Source of the DNA: Guyanagaster necrorhizus | Taxonomy: Eukaryota > Basidiomycota > Agaricomycetes > Agaricales > Physalacriaceae | Assembly (NCBI RefSeq): GCF_019112545.1 | Contig: NW_025064887.1 | Location: forward strand, 1 to 48,178 | Length of the DNA stretch: 48,178 bases | Direction of reading: 5' to 3' | Shown: positions 11,426-22,000 of the stretch, piece by piece | How the letters are laid out: every line of letters begins with the position of its first letter | How positions within the stretch are numbered: the stretch's first letter is position 1 | Position numbers and translations under genes: made by a program | Notes under the pieces: generated by a model | What the model was told of the DNA's origin: nothing | Seen by the model: only the letters and a program-made list of their open reading frames with translations | Database searches by the model: none

Positions 11426-13191
11426 GTCTTTTTTACTTTCTCCTCTAAATTAAGGTGTTTTTAACTCAGTCCTTGATTCATCTTCATGTGTTGCTACTGA
11501 CTATTATCACTAATATCACAGTCTAACACTGCAATCAAAGTCCTCTAGAGTCAAAATGATTGAGTTGAGATGCTGTAAAAACAGATGAGACTTAGTTACA
11601 ACTCACATTAGAAAAAGATATAATAAGAAGAGAGGTATATTAAGGTGCTAGAGCTTTAAAGGTCCAGGAAAGTAACATGCAGGATAAGAGATAGTGAGAT
11701 ATATACAGAGTGCAACTACTGGCTGCATCTAAAGACTCTGAGTGTGACTATAAATTTAAAAAAAGATATTCTATAAAAAACATAGTTGCAAGAGAAAGAA
11801 AAGACAATACAAAAGCATCCAAAAAGCATTCAAAGAGAGATACAGATCTTTACTCAGTATCAGAATCAGATGCTTTAGCATCCACTTCAGTAAAAGTATC
11901 ATCAGCCTCAGAGCAGATAAGAAAAGACTTGAGAAAGTCAGAGACTTGTATATAGGCTTTGATGATCTCTATATCATAATGAGATATGATACTGTTGAAA
12001 TTTGGACTTTATCCAGAGTATATGCTTGTAAAACTTTTAGTCTCTGGATAACAAACTCTTGATGAGTTTTTCTATTGACTTCTTATATTTATACTAGACT
12101 ATATCTTTTTTAGTAATTTTTATTTAATTCCTTTAATTTTCTTTAGATTTTTTTCTTACTCATTATGTTAGAATGCTAGATTGCTTAAATTCTCTCACTC
12201 ATAGATTCCAACAAAGACAAAGAAATATAAGATTTTCTGCAATTGACTTGATCAATTATAGCACTATAAGATTCATGTAGATGTTAAAGAGAAGAATAAT
12301 CTATGTCAAATAAATTTTCCACAACCAGTTTCTCCATAGACAATAACCTCTGTGAATAGATGAGTGAAAGTGATGAGAAATCAGATGAATAATACATACA
12401 TCATATAGATGTGATAGCATAAGGTAAGAAAATAAGCTGAAAAGATTGCATAAGAAGATCTCAAAGACATTTATTGCTCACATGCAATAGCAAATGATTT
12501 CTATACAATATATGAGCATGTTACCTCTCTGATGAATTGATGTCTACTATACACAATTCCAGTCAGAGCAGTAAGAGATATTGTCTAAATAAAGAAAAAA
12601 ATCAGCAAAAAGATTCAAAATATGCTCACTGTCATTATATCTCATTTTTGACTTAAACTTTAAATCTCTTAGTGCTGATCATATCTATGATATCTTAGCA
12701 TATGCTAATGACCCAAGTATAAAATCATCTCCATTTGCTCCTTTCTTTTGAGAACAATCTTCCATAATAATATATCAACTGTCTCATTCTCTTTTTTTCT
12801 TTATCCTCAATTCTCCTTCTACAATGAATGTATCTTCTCAATCTGTCAGTGCTTTTCAGCTTCCTGTTATGATATCAGAAAATTCAGGACCTGCAGCAAT
12901 TGCTTCTGACAGTAACTTTTTCAACCCTGGAGGCTATAACTCATTTCCACAACAAAATACTGAAACAATAATAGACTTGATATTAGCTTCATCCTCTCAT
13001 TGACCATTAGGCTGGATCAGCCACTCTACAAGAATAGACATTTATTGTTGCTAATGTGGTATCAATAGAACATCAAGTTGCAGTTCCACTATTTTAACCT
13101 ATAGATAGTTGCTGTATATGAACTCTTTAGAGCCCATTCATATCCTTTTTTAATAGCTGCTTCTCTTTCTTGCAAGCTATGCCTATGCTAA
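11426..13191. other. AT-rich unassigned region
   Basis: About 1.8 kb of low-GC DNA. It holds a Lys/Ser-rich open frame at 11710-11955 and an open stretch from an ATG near 12831 (MNVSSQSVSAFQLPV...), neither of which I recognise. No LTR, terminal repeat or catalytic motif is visible. It is probably very old, decayed mobile or host sequence. Confidence 0.4.
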
Positions 13192-13642
13192 AAATAATTC
13201 TTTTATATATTCTCTGACAATGGTCCTGTATTCATTATCAACAAAGCCTTTGCACTCTTCAATTATGAATATAACAATAATGAGAGCAGTCTTCTATATT
13301 TTCTTGAATCTGAGCTATAGGTACAGATTAATCTGGGCTAGCTAGTCTGTGTGGAGTGTGAGTGCAATATTGACTTTCACAACATAGAAATCTGGATAGA
13401 TCATCAGAATTCATGTGTAGACATTGACAATGCAATCTTAAGCTCTGTTGTAGATACTTAAAAAAATAAGGTTATAAGTCTGGATTTATCTGAGCTTTGG
13501 AGTGAAGTGAAACTTATCAAGAAGAATGTGAAGGAGCTGAATGTGCTACTGTCTCTGAGACAGATCAGAACCTTGAAAGCAGATAGGCCTTTAAATCCAG
13601 GATTCACTGTGATATATGAGTTTCATTTTTCTCTGCTTTAAA
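13192..13642 (+). pseudogene. Decayed protein-coding stretch, function unknown
   Basis: A single plus-strand frame stays readable for about 150 codons with three stops. It reads FSDNGPVFIINKAFALFNYE, then LESEL, CVECECNIDFHNIEIWIDHQ, a region ending AILSSVVDT, and LDLSELWSEVKLIKKNVKEL before GFTVIYEF. The Cys-x2-Cys followed about 14 residues later by His resembles the zinc-finger segments of some large Agaricomycete gene families linked to mobile elements, but the match is weak. The last part looks helical. The frame seems longer than chance in this AT-rich area. The upstream MNVSSQ stretch near 12831 could be part of the same gene. Confidence 0.3.
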
Positions 13643-14559
13643 GTTTTGACTTGATGAAGGATATAAGAAAATAAAACAATTTATAATATTTTCTTTCAAT
13701 AAATCATATTTAAAAAAGTCTATATAATCTTTGAGCATTCATATGACTCTTGCCTTCAGCATTTGTATAGATATCTTTATTTGTTCCATGTTGTCTATAA
13801 ACCCCACAAATAGTAAAGATATGCTTTCTGAAAAATTTTTTCTCTTGAGACTTCAATAATGCCAAAACAGAAAAAAAATCAAATTTTAGACATTAATAAT
13901 GGCCATATTGAATGATGAAAGCTGTTGATCTATAACCAAATATATGAGTACAACATTTTTCTGATATTCATCAAGAGCATTTTATTATATATGTATTCAC
14001 ATCCTGTATAAAATTTCTTCTCATTTCTATTAAGAATATTTAGGAATTATTAATGACTTATATTCCTTCTCTAAAGATATAATCTTGTACTTTGTCAACT
14101 CAACTTCCATCACTTTTAAATAAGGGATCAACAAGTTATAATTTTTCAAATAGTAAACTGCATTTATTATATTTTTTATTCAATTATCAAGCAATTTTAT
14201 ATCTATAATAGATGTGATGATATCTGAATAAAATGAAGATATAAGAACTCTATATGACAGCATGTCAGCTCATCATTCTTGCTGAGAATCCATGCAATTA
14301 ATAGCTGAGCTATCATTATGCTCTTCTTCTGCATAAGCTCTTTAAGCCTGTGAAATAAATGATAGATGTATACAGTGAGATCTAAACTTATTATATCCAT
14401 TAAAAATAGCAACTATAGACACTGCACTATATTGTCTAATGAGCCTGTATTCAATGTGTTGGCTATAAATAAAATACAAAAAAATGAACTCATTAATCAG
14501 TCTCATTATATTTGATATTGCTGAGCTTAGTGAGTAGTCTCATTAACTTTCCCTTAGCT
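13643..14559. other. AT-rich region, no recognisable gene
   Basis: Low-GC sequence with homopolymer A and T runs. I see no conserved motif, LTR end or RNA gene. The junction with the integrase fragment at about 14560 is abrupt. Confidence 0.4.
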
Positions 14560-15163
14560 AAAGAGCAGTAGATAATGGAACTGATGCTGAAATATTTAAA
14601 AAGCTTTGAGATTGCAGCTGAAATAAAGAAGATTCATGATAAAGCTGAATACACATTAAACAAAGCTGTTGACTCCATAAAAAAGCAGTATGACAAGAGG
14701 AAGTTATTGGCAAAAGACTATCAATCAGGCAACAAAGTCATGTTGAACATGAAGAATTTAAAGACAGATAGAAAGATAAAAAAATTAAACAGCAAGTTTA
14801 AAGGCCTCTTCAAAGTCATAATAAAAATAAACAATAGAACTTATAAATTGTTTATTCTAAAAATATAGAAAATCTATCTTGTCTTCAATAAGAACCTACT
14901 CAAGTCATTCTGACTAGCAGAGTTCTCTAACTAAGAAGCATCACTGCCATCTAAACTGATGGTCATTAATAATAAAAATGAGTATAAGGTTAATGCAATC
15001 CTCAATGACAAGATTCATTATCAAAAACAATGATTTTCAGTCTATTTCAAAGACTATAACAATGAAGAAAACTATTGGTATGCTAAAAAGAATCTTTCAC
15101 ATGCCAAAAAGCTTATCACACAACACTGTGCAGCATGGAATTCACTCACAGTAGTCAACTTCA
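14560..15163 (+). pseudogene. E0: integrase C-terminus and chromodomain of an old gypsy element
   Basis: The plus strand reads FEIAAEIKKIHDKAEYTLNK, then IKKQYDKRKLLAKDYQSGNK and KGLFKVIIKINNRTYKL. This aligns with the end of the E2 integrase (IEKIHNETKAALEKAA, MKRNYDKRRQ, GPFTIIQTVGPAAYKL). After several stops, a chromodomain-like stretch (VNAILNDKIHYQKQ, YFKDYNNEENYWYAKKNL) runs up to the E3 insertion. Upstream parts of Pol are missing. The sequence is far more diverged and AT-rich than E1-E5, so it is the oldest layer. Its 3' continuation lies at 34641. Confidence 0.7.
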
Positions 15164-15336
15164 TGTTACAATTTTATCTATATCTGTTTTCTTTTTTTAT
15201 CTTATCAGAGTATCTATCTTATCTTGAGTGCTTTCTTGAAGAGTGTAAAAAGATTAAGTAATCACAACAGATGAGGTGTTATTGTACTTGATCACCTTGC
15301 TCACAGATAATTTCCTATTGTCTCATCCTTGATAAT
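15164..15336 (+). repeat. E3 5' LTR, first part
   Basis: Begins TGTTACAATTTTATC. It matches the first part of 34186-34635 and stops at ATAAT, where E2 is inserted. Confidence 0.93.
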
Positions 15337-15792
15337 TGTTATGATTTTTCTATTACTTTCTCCTTTAACCCCTATCCATGCTTAGTCATAGCACTAAAAG
15401 ACAAGCATCTAGGACCATGGGAAAAGGCTTAGTCAGCACAACTGGCCAAATTCACCATTGTCTTTCGACAAGGAGATGATGCTCGACAACGCACAACGAA
15501 CCTTTTATGTACGATAGCGACGCCCTAGGACAATGGGCACAAAGGACACGACAACACACAATAGGTAGCTGTATATATTTAGACATTACCTAGTAGTATT
15601 TAAGTAGGGCAGCTCTCGCTAGTAATCCCCAGCTTCGAGCTAAAGTTTATCCATACCACTTTTACTCTTGAGCCTACTGTCTAAGCCTTGACAGCACTAT
15701 CATTGATATCTGTGGACTTGATCGTTATACCCAAGCACGAGGTAGCGGTCATTTATCATGTGTTATTAATCACATGTGACTGAGGTCTAACA
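15337..15792 (+). repeat. E2 5' LTR
   Basis: 456 bases, TGTTATGA... to ...GGTCTAACA. By my alignment it differs from 23011-23466 at 18 positions with no indel, all transitions and 13 of them at CpG. It would contain the promoter of E2. Confidence 0.97.
15597..15643 (+). promoter_or_regulatory. E2 LTR TATA-like box and self-primer sequence
   Basis: TATTTAA at 15597-15603 is followed 34 bases after its first T by AGCTTCGAGCTAA (15631-15643). The latter is the exact reverse complement of the primer site at 15794-15806. The spacing would place the transcript 5' end at or just before it. The same 34-base spacing is seen in the E4 LTR (35640 to 35674) and the unrelated E3 LTR (23543 to 23577). Confidence 0.65.
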
Positions 15793-15793
15793 A

Positions 15794-15806
15794 TTAGCTC
15801 GAAGCT
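15794..15806 (+). other. E2 primer-binding site, self-priming type
   Basis: TTAGCTCGAAGCT begins one base inside the LTR. It lacks the TGG start expected for a site matching a tRNA 3' end. Instead it pairs perfectly over 13 bases with the LTR sequence at 15631-15643. Elements of the Tf1/sushi group are known to prime with the 5' end of their own RNA; this fits that mechanism. Confidence 0.75.
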
Positions 15807-15848
15807 TTCCCCTTCCCTTTCTCAAGTCCAATCGTGCTGAGAAACCGA

Positions 15849-16544
15849 ATGCCACCCGTAACAACTGCTGATCTGAATCACGACTTCTTCGAGCTTATCG
15901 CCTCCATCATCGGAACTTTGCTCGGACTTCTCGCCATCATCACCCTCTGCCGAGGACGACAATCAGTAGCAGCTTGGATAGTCAGGCACTACCAAGCATT
16001 TCAGCACATCCAACAAATACTACGCAATGTAACCCCTGACCTCCCTTTCCATGACATCCCCCCCTCCGCCAGAACGTCCTTCTTCCCGCAAGGGGGACCC
16101 ATACCAGAAACCAGGAATAACGACTCGAATCCAGGGAGCCTTCATGAGGAAGAAGGACCCCAACACCCCCCTCAACGACACAGTGGAAACCGCCACCCTG
16201 CTCTCACAGGGTTCCGGAACCTATGGACGATGAACGTCGCTCAGGAGCCCGCAGAGGTCTCCAACTACGTCACTCCAGCAGGCTCCCCTGAGCATTCCGC
16301 CTCCCCAATTCCCTCAGGGATTGGAAACCGTGCTCGGGACTCCCTTGATGCCGCTCGGATGGCTGCAGGACCCCATGAAGGCCCCGACTCCCCCCAGAAC
16401 CCCCCCGATACCCCCACCGAGCCCAACTCCAACCCCAGCCCATCTGTCAGTAGGCTGGGGGTCGACGACCCGCACAGAAGAACCATCCACCCCGATTATG
16501 CGAACGCAGAGATTGCCATCTCTGCAGCAGGGGATCCCTTCTGA
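15849..16544 (+). CDS. E2 ORF-A: single-pass membrane-helix protein upstream of Gag
   Basis: 231 codons from the ATG at 15849, without an internal stop. The N-terminus is short and polar, followed by one hydrophobic helix at residues 13-34 (FFELIASIIGTLLGLLAIITLC), a basic patch, then SVAAWIVRHYQAFQHIQQIL. The rest is Pro-rich, low complexity and probably disordered. E1, E3 and E5 share the first 60 residues; E4 shares only the IxRxYQ segment. It overlaps ORF-B, which lies in the +1 frame. I know no established domain. It could be a membrane-targeting leader of a Gag made by frameshifting, or a separate accessory protein. It is not placed like an env gene, which would follow pol. Confidence 0.6.
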   Translation: MPPVTTADLNHDFFELIASIIGTLLGLLAIITLCRGRQSVAAWIVRHYQAFQHIQQILRNVTPDLPFHDIPPSARTSFFPQGGPIPETRNNDSNPGSLHEEEGPQHPPQRHSGNRHPALTGFRNLWTMNVAQEPAEVSNYVTPAGSPEHSASPIPSGIGNRARDSLDAARMAAGPHEGPDSPQNPPDTPTEPNSNPSPSVSRLGVDDPHRRTIHPDYANAEIAISAAGDPF

Positions 16545-19086
16545 CACCTTCACGTGGGGAGTGAGCCCGAGGTCGGAACCGCCAGTGAAAGGGGGAGAGC
16601 CGCATGAGACAGAATTATACACCGAATATTCCCAGACTGGGACCTTACTGTTCCCTTCGACTACGACCAGGCAGTACAGCAGCAGAACCAGAACTGGGAG
16701 AGAGAGATCAGGCGAACTCAGGAAGAGCTCGCCGATTATGTACGGGAAGAGGCCCGAGAGCAGTACGAAGCGGCAGAATACGACAGACAAGGAAGGGCAC
16801 GAAGAAGAAGAGAAGAGGTCGAAAGAATGGGGTCGGCCTCCCCTAGGGAGTATGAGCTCCGCACCGATTCAGGATCCCCCTTTAGGGAGCCCGACTCAGA
16901 AGACGACCTGTGGACTGGACCAGCCAGCATCGTTAGCTGGAATGAGGCCATCAGACGTGGAGGGGCAGCAGAACCCCAACCTGTCGACCTCGAATATCCT
17001 GCCCACACCGACACCATCTCCTCGGATGCTGACTCCGTCCTCAGAGCCTATGGGCTCCGAGTACCTGACAATGCCCACGTCTCCGACAGGGCTCTCCAGC
17101 GATTCCTGGGCAGCAGGGTCGCTCGACAGTTCCTTAATCCCGAGTTCCAACAACACTTCAACCTCTATAGCCAAGAACTGGAGGAGACGAGAGCGTGCGG
17201 AGGAACGCGCTACAGTCGGCTTAGGAGCCCTCCCATCGCCCGAACCAGCGACCGAGGAGACGCTGGACTCAGCACCAACGTCAACGGGAGGATCCCCGAT
17301 GACCCTTCGACCAGCCATGCCGTCCATCTACGACCGGCCCATCCGTTCCCTCCTCGAGGACAGCGGGGATGAGGGCGATGAGGAGGACGACAAGGACAGT
17401 GACGACCCCTATTTACAACGAATGGAGCGAGCTGGAGAGGACACCGACGAAGAAGCGTTAAGGGAAGAAGTGGAGAGGTCAAGAAGCAAGGAATACCAGG
17501 AGTTGTATGAGCAGGGGAGAAACTTTTTATGGCAGGATGCGTGCTGGCAAGCGACATCCTTAGGACTGGAGTACCGGTATGCAGAAAAAACTGAAAAAAC
17601 AAAGATTTTACAGTATGCCGCGATGGAGTATGCATGGAAGGAATACGGCTTGCGGCACCCAGAAGATCCGCTCACACCGTTACCCCCATATCGACCACCC
17701 GAGGAGCCGAGGGCCCCGGCACCAATGCCATGCACCCCTTCCGTACCCCCAAAACGGGCAATTTATATTGCCCCTTCGATCCGAAGTCAGGCCGATGACA
17801 GCCCATCAATCTGAAGCACGGCTTTACGACTCATCCAAGCTAGAAAGCGACCGGCGTGGCAGCCTGCTGTAGTCCGAAACCCTTGGAACGGCAAGGGGAG
17901 CCAACTCCTCGGAGGACAGCCACCTCCAGATCAGGCAGAGTCAAGCAGAAAGGCCCCTATCCAGGACGACCCCGAAGCGGTCTGCCTTGGGTTCACGGTA
18001 CGAGACGGAGTCATCGTCTGCGTAGAAAATCCGAAAGGCAGCCCAATCACCGATGACAACTCGCTACACTTGTTCCCTGGACCACCTGTAGAATAGAGAC
18101 AGCCACCATTCAAGGGGTGGCCCAACCCGATGGAAGCCCTCCCACATAATGCCAACGTCTTGCAATGTCACCCGGACCTCCTCCGAAAGCCCCGCCCTTT
18201 CAAAGGAGCCTCCAACGATATCGACCGATTCCTGGTAGACTGCGAGCAATACTTTGAAGTCTACATTGGATACATCGGGACCGACATGAATAAAGTCGCC
18301 TTTGCCACCTCTTACCTAGAAGACAAAGCGAAAACCTGGTGGATTCTAATCTCCCTGAACTTCCGATCCACCACTAGGGAACATTACCGATATCCCTCGT
18401 GGCCGGTCTTTAAACGCATGCTAAACGACAAATTTATTGACTCTGCTGTTCAAGAAGTACACAAGCAGAAGATCAAGGAGTACAAGATGGGAGATAAGGC
18501 GGCCACAGACTACTTTGACGAGCTGGAACGACTCGCCAAACTTGCCGGAATCAGAGAGGACACCACAAACGATGGAAGGATGGTAGAAGCACTCAAGCGA
18601 GGGGTCCCCTCCTCGTACCTCACGATGATTTCGGCCATGGGCGTCAAAATGCTGATGCCAGTGGGATACAACGAATGGAAAGAACGAATCGTCGAGATGT
18701 ACAAGGAGCGACAAAGGCAGAAAGTGGAGGCAACAACGCTGCAGGAATACTCCAAAAAGCCAGCCCCGCCAACCCCGAACAAGTCGGGGCAAACTGCCGG
18801 AAAACCTTCGGGCTCCTCAACAGCCACCACCTCATCGTATGGCGTGCAGAAGACCGGAACCGGCACGACTTATACCGGGGCTGAGAAGCCGATGGACATC
18901 GATCGCATGAAAAAGGAAGGAAAATGTTTCAATTGCGGTCAGAAGGGGCACATGGCAAAAGACTGCCCGAAGAAGAAGAGAACCTGAGAAGACATACGGG
19001 CACAGATCGCCGAGCTTCAAAAAGAAGAGGAGGACCTTGGGAAGGAAACCAAGGTCGAGGAGGTAAAAGACAGGGCCAGCCAGTGA
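16051..19086 (+). pseudogene. gag: E2 ORF-B/Gag: long extension, capsid core, CCHC knuckle
   Basis: One frame runs from the ATG at 16051 to TGA at 19084-19086, broken only by TGA 16231, TGA 17812, TAG 18094 and TGA 18985. The TAG aligns with Trp in E1 and E5; the TGAs fit former CGA or TGG codons. The order is a Pro/Ser-rich region, an acidic run near 17365-17400 (DSGDEGDEEDDKDSDD), a helical module with SLGLEYRYAEK and KILQYAAMEY (about 17555-17640), the capsid core (FKGASNDIDRFLVDCEQYFE from about 18200), and the knuckle [14 protein letters not shown] at about 18925-18966. The family role is assembly of the virus-like particle and RNA packaging. The roughly 690 codons before the capsid core are unusually long for a gypsy Gag. 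Confidence 0.85.
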
Positions 19087-22000
19087 GCGATTCCACTGGA
19101 CTGGCCAAAGGACCTAATGGTGTGTCAGTAACAGCTGCTAGTCGGACTAATAGTATCCCTGTAGTTACATCTATGTCGCCTACTATGCATTCGAATATAC
19201 CCCAACCGTTCACACAGCACACCATTGAATCACAAACAAAAACTCAAATGCCTGCGGGCCGAACAGGGACAGAGAGTCCCACCACATGGCTCAAACCTTT
19301 TGACACCGAATGGATGTGGAGAGCCATCAAAGATGCCAGGGATGAAGCAAAGGCAAAGGCCGTACTCCGAAACTGGATTCATCGGGCAAGAACTGAAGAG
19401 GTGGTGGATGAGTTAATCGAAGGAATCAGGAAAGCCGAGCACCATCGAGCCCTCGAATGGCTAGACGAACTCCGGGGACCTAGAAAATACGTTTTAAGGA
19501 CCAAAACCCCTGGACGAGATCTGACCACCAAAGGACAGATCGAGACGTTGACCTCTCGAGCCATGCATCAAATAACCGCCCTCATTGACAGTGGCTGTAC
19601 GGGGAGCTCAATCAATCGGGCTTTCGTCAACAAGCACCAGCTCCCGACCAGGGCAATGGCGGCCCCAATACCGGTGTATAACGCCGACGGAACAAAGAAT
19701 CAGGCCGGCTCCATCACAGAGTTCGTCGAACTCAGACTAACAATAGGAGATCACTCCGAGCGGATCGATCTGGCTGTAACAGACCTCGGAACAAAGGAAC
19801 TCTTCCTCGGTCATGACTGGCTGATCTGCCATAACCTGTTGATTAACTGGAAGACCGGTCGGATCACTTTCGCCAGGTGCCAATGCAGAAAGATCCCGTT
19901 CGAGTTGCCAGATGAAGACCCGGAGGATCGCTGGGATGAGGAGATGGAGGATGGAGAGACCATACTCACGGTGGACCTCCAGAAGGAAATCCACATATGT
20001 GCCGTTCATCATGCCAATAACCTAGCCGCCAAGGCAAACGAAGGGAAGAGCGAAAAGACATTTGAAGAAATGGTGCCTGAGTGGGCACAAGACTACAAGG
20101 ATCTCTTCGAAAAGGAAAGCTTTGACGAATTACCCGCTCCAAAGCCCTGGGACCACGCAATCGAGCTAGTTCCTAATGCTAATGCCAACTTGGATTGCAA
20201 GACCTACCCTCTTGGCCATCAGGAACAACAGGAACTTGACAAGTTCCTAGATGAAAATCTAGCAAGCGGCAGAATCCATCCCTCGAAATCCCCCATGGCT
20301 TCCCCCTTCTTCTTCGTCAAAAAGAAAGATGGGAAACTCCGCCCAGTCCAAGATTATCGAAAACTCAACGAAATGACCATCAAAAATCGATACCCATTAC
20401 CTTTAATCTCAGAACTAATGGACAAACTCTGGGGTGCCAAGTACTACACAAAGCTTGATGTACGGTGGGGATATAACAACGTCTGCATCAAGGAGGGGGA
20501 CGAGTGGAAGGCTGCGTTCCGGACCAATCGAGGACTGTTCGAGCCAATGGTCATGTTTTTTGGGCTCACGAATTCCCCTGCTACTTTCCAATGGATGATG
20601 AATGATATCTTTAAGAATCTCATCTCCACTGGAAAGATAACAATTTATCTCGATGACATCCTGATTATGTCCAAAACAAAAGAGGAGCATCGGAGCCTGG
20701 TACGAAAGGTGCTATCCCTGATGAGGAAGCACAAACTGTTCCTCAAGGCGGAAAAGTGCGAATTCGAGGTGCTGGAAACGGAGTACCTTGGGGTGATCAT
20801 CAGCGAAGGAAGCATCTGGATGGATCCAGTAAAAGTGGCCAGGGTCACTGAATGGCCCGAACCCAGCAAGAAAAAAGAGTTACAGTCATTTCTTGGGTTC
20901 ACAAACTTTTATCGATGATTCATCCGCGATTACAGCAAAATCGTCTGTCCAATGACACAGCTGACAGGAAATGCTCCTTGGGGGTGGGGACCCTCTCAGC
21001 AGACTGCCTTCGATGACCTCAAATGACGACTGGCAGAAGACGTTATATTGGCTATCCCAACGCAGGAAGGGAAATTCAGGGTTGAAGCCGACTCAAGCGA
21101 GGGGGCGATAGGAGCCGTGCTGTCTCAGGAACAGGCCGGAAGGTGGCGGCCTGTAGCCTTCCTTTCCAAAGCCCTAACGGTTACGGAGCGAAACTACGAA
21201 ATTTATGACAAGGAATTACTTGCCATCATGCTCGCTCTAGAAGAGTGGCGACACTATCTTATCGGAGCCGAGGAAACATTTGAGGTTTGGACGGACCACC
21301 AAAACCTACGATATTTCTGGCAACCACAGAAACTCAATCGACGACAAGCCCGCTGGGTAACGGAACTCAGCCAGTACCAGTACACTCTACATCATAGAGC
21401 AGGAACAGCAAACAAGAAGGCCGACCTGCTCAGTCAGCGATCAGATCATGATCAGGGGGGAACAGACAATGAAGGTGTGACATTGTTAAGGCCGAAACAC
21501 TTCCGAGCCATGATAATGCCAACGGAGGAAGAGATATATGAACGGATCAAGAGTGCGACCCGGGACAGTCACAAATGGGACCAACGGGTAGCCCCTTCAC
21601 TCAACCACGAATGGGGAATGACGAAAGAGGGAGGCCTGATCCACTATGACGGGCGCATCTACATCCCCCGAGACCAACAACTTCGGGGCGAGATCATCGC
21701 CACCTGCCACAATCACATGACAGCAGGACACCCAAGTGTTGCCAAAACTAAGGAACTCATATTACGAGAATATTGGTGGCCGAAAATGGGGGCCGACATA
21801 ACAGCATACGTAAAGGCTTGTGAAACCTGTCAACGAGGAAAATCTTCCACATGAGCCCGTGCGGCACCACTTCACCCTAACGAGATCCTCTTGACCCCAT
21901 GGACACATATCTCGGTCGATATGATCACCGGTCTACCCAAATGCAATGGGTATGATACAATCCTCGTGATTGTGGACTGCTTCTCCAAAGCAATAATCCC

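Noticed and set aside
15849..16544. ORF-A as an env-type gene
   Set aside because: It lies before Gag, has one N-terminal helix, and shows no signal peptide, fusion peptide or second anchor.
16314..17735. Long minus-strand open frames opposite E2 ORF-B
   Set aside because: The GC-rich, Pro/Ser-rich coding of ORF-B on the plus strand leaves antisense frames open; they are not conserved in other copies.
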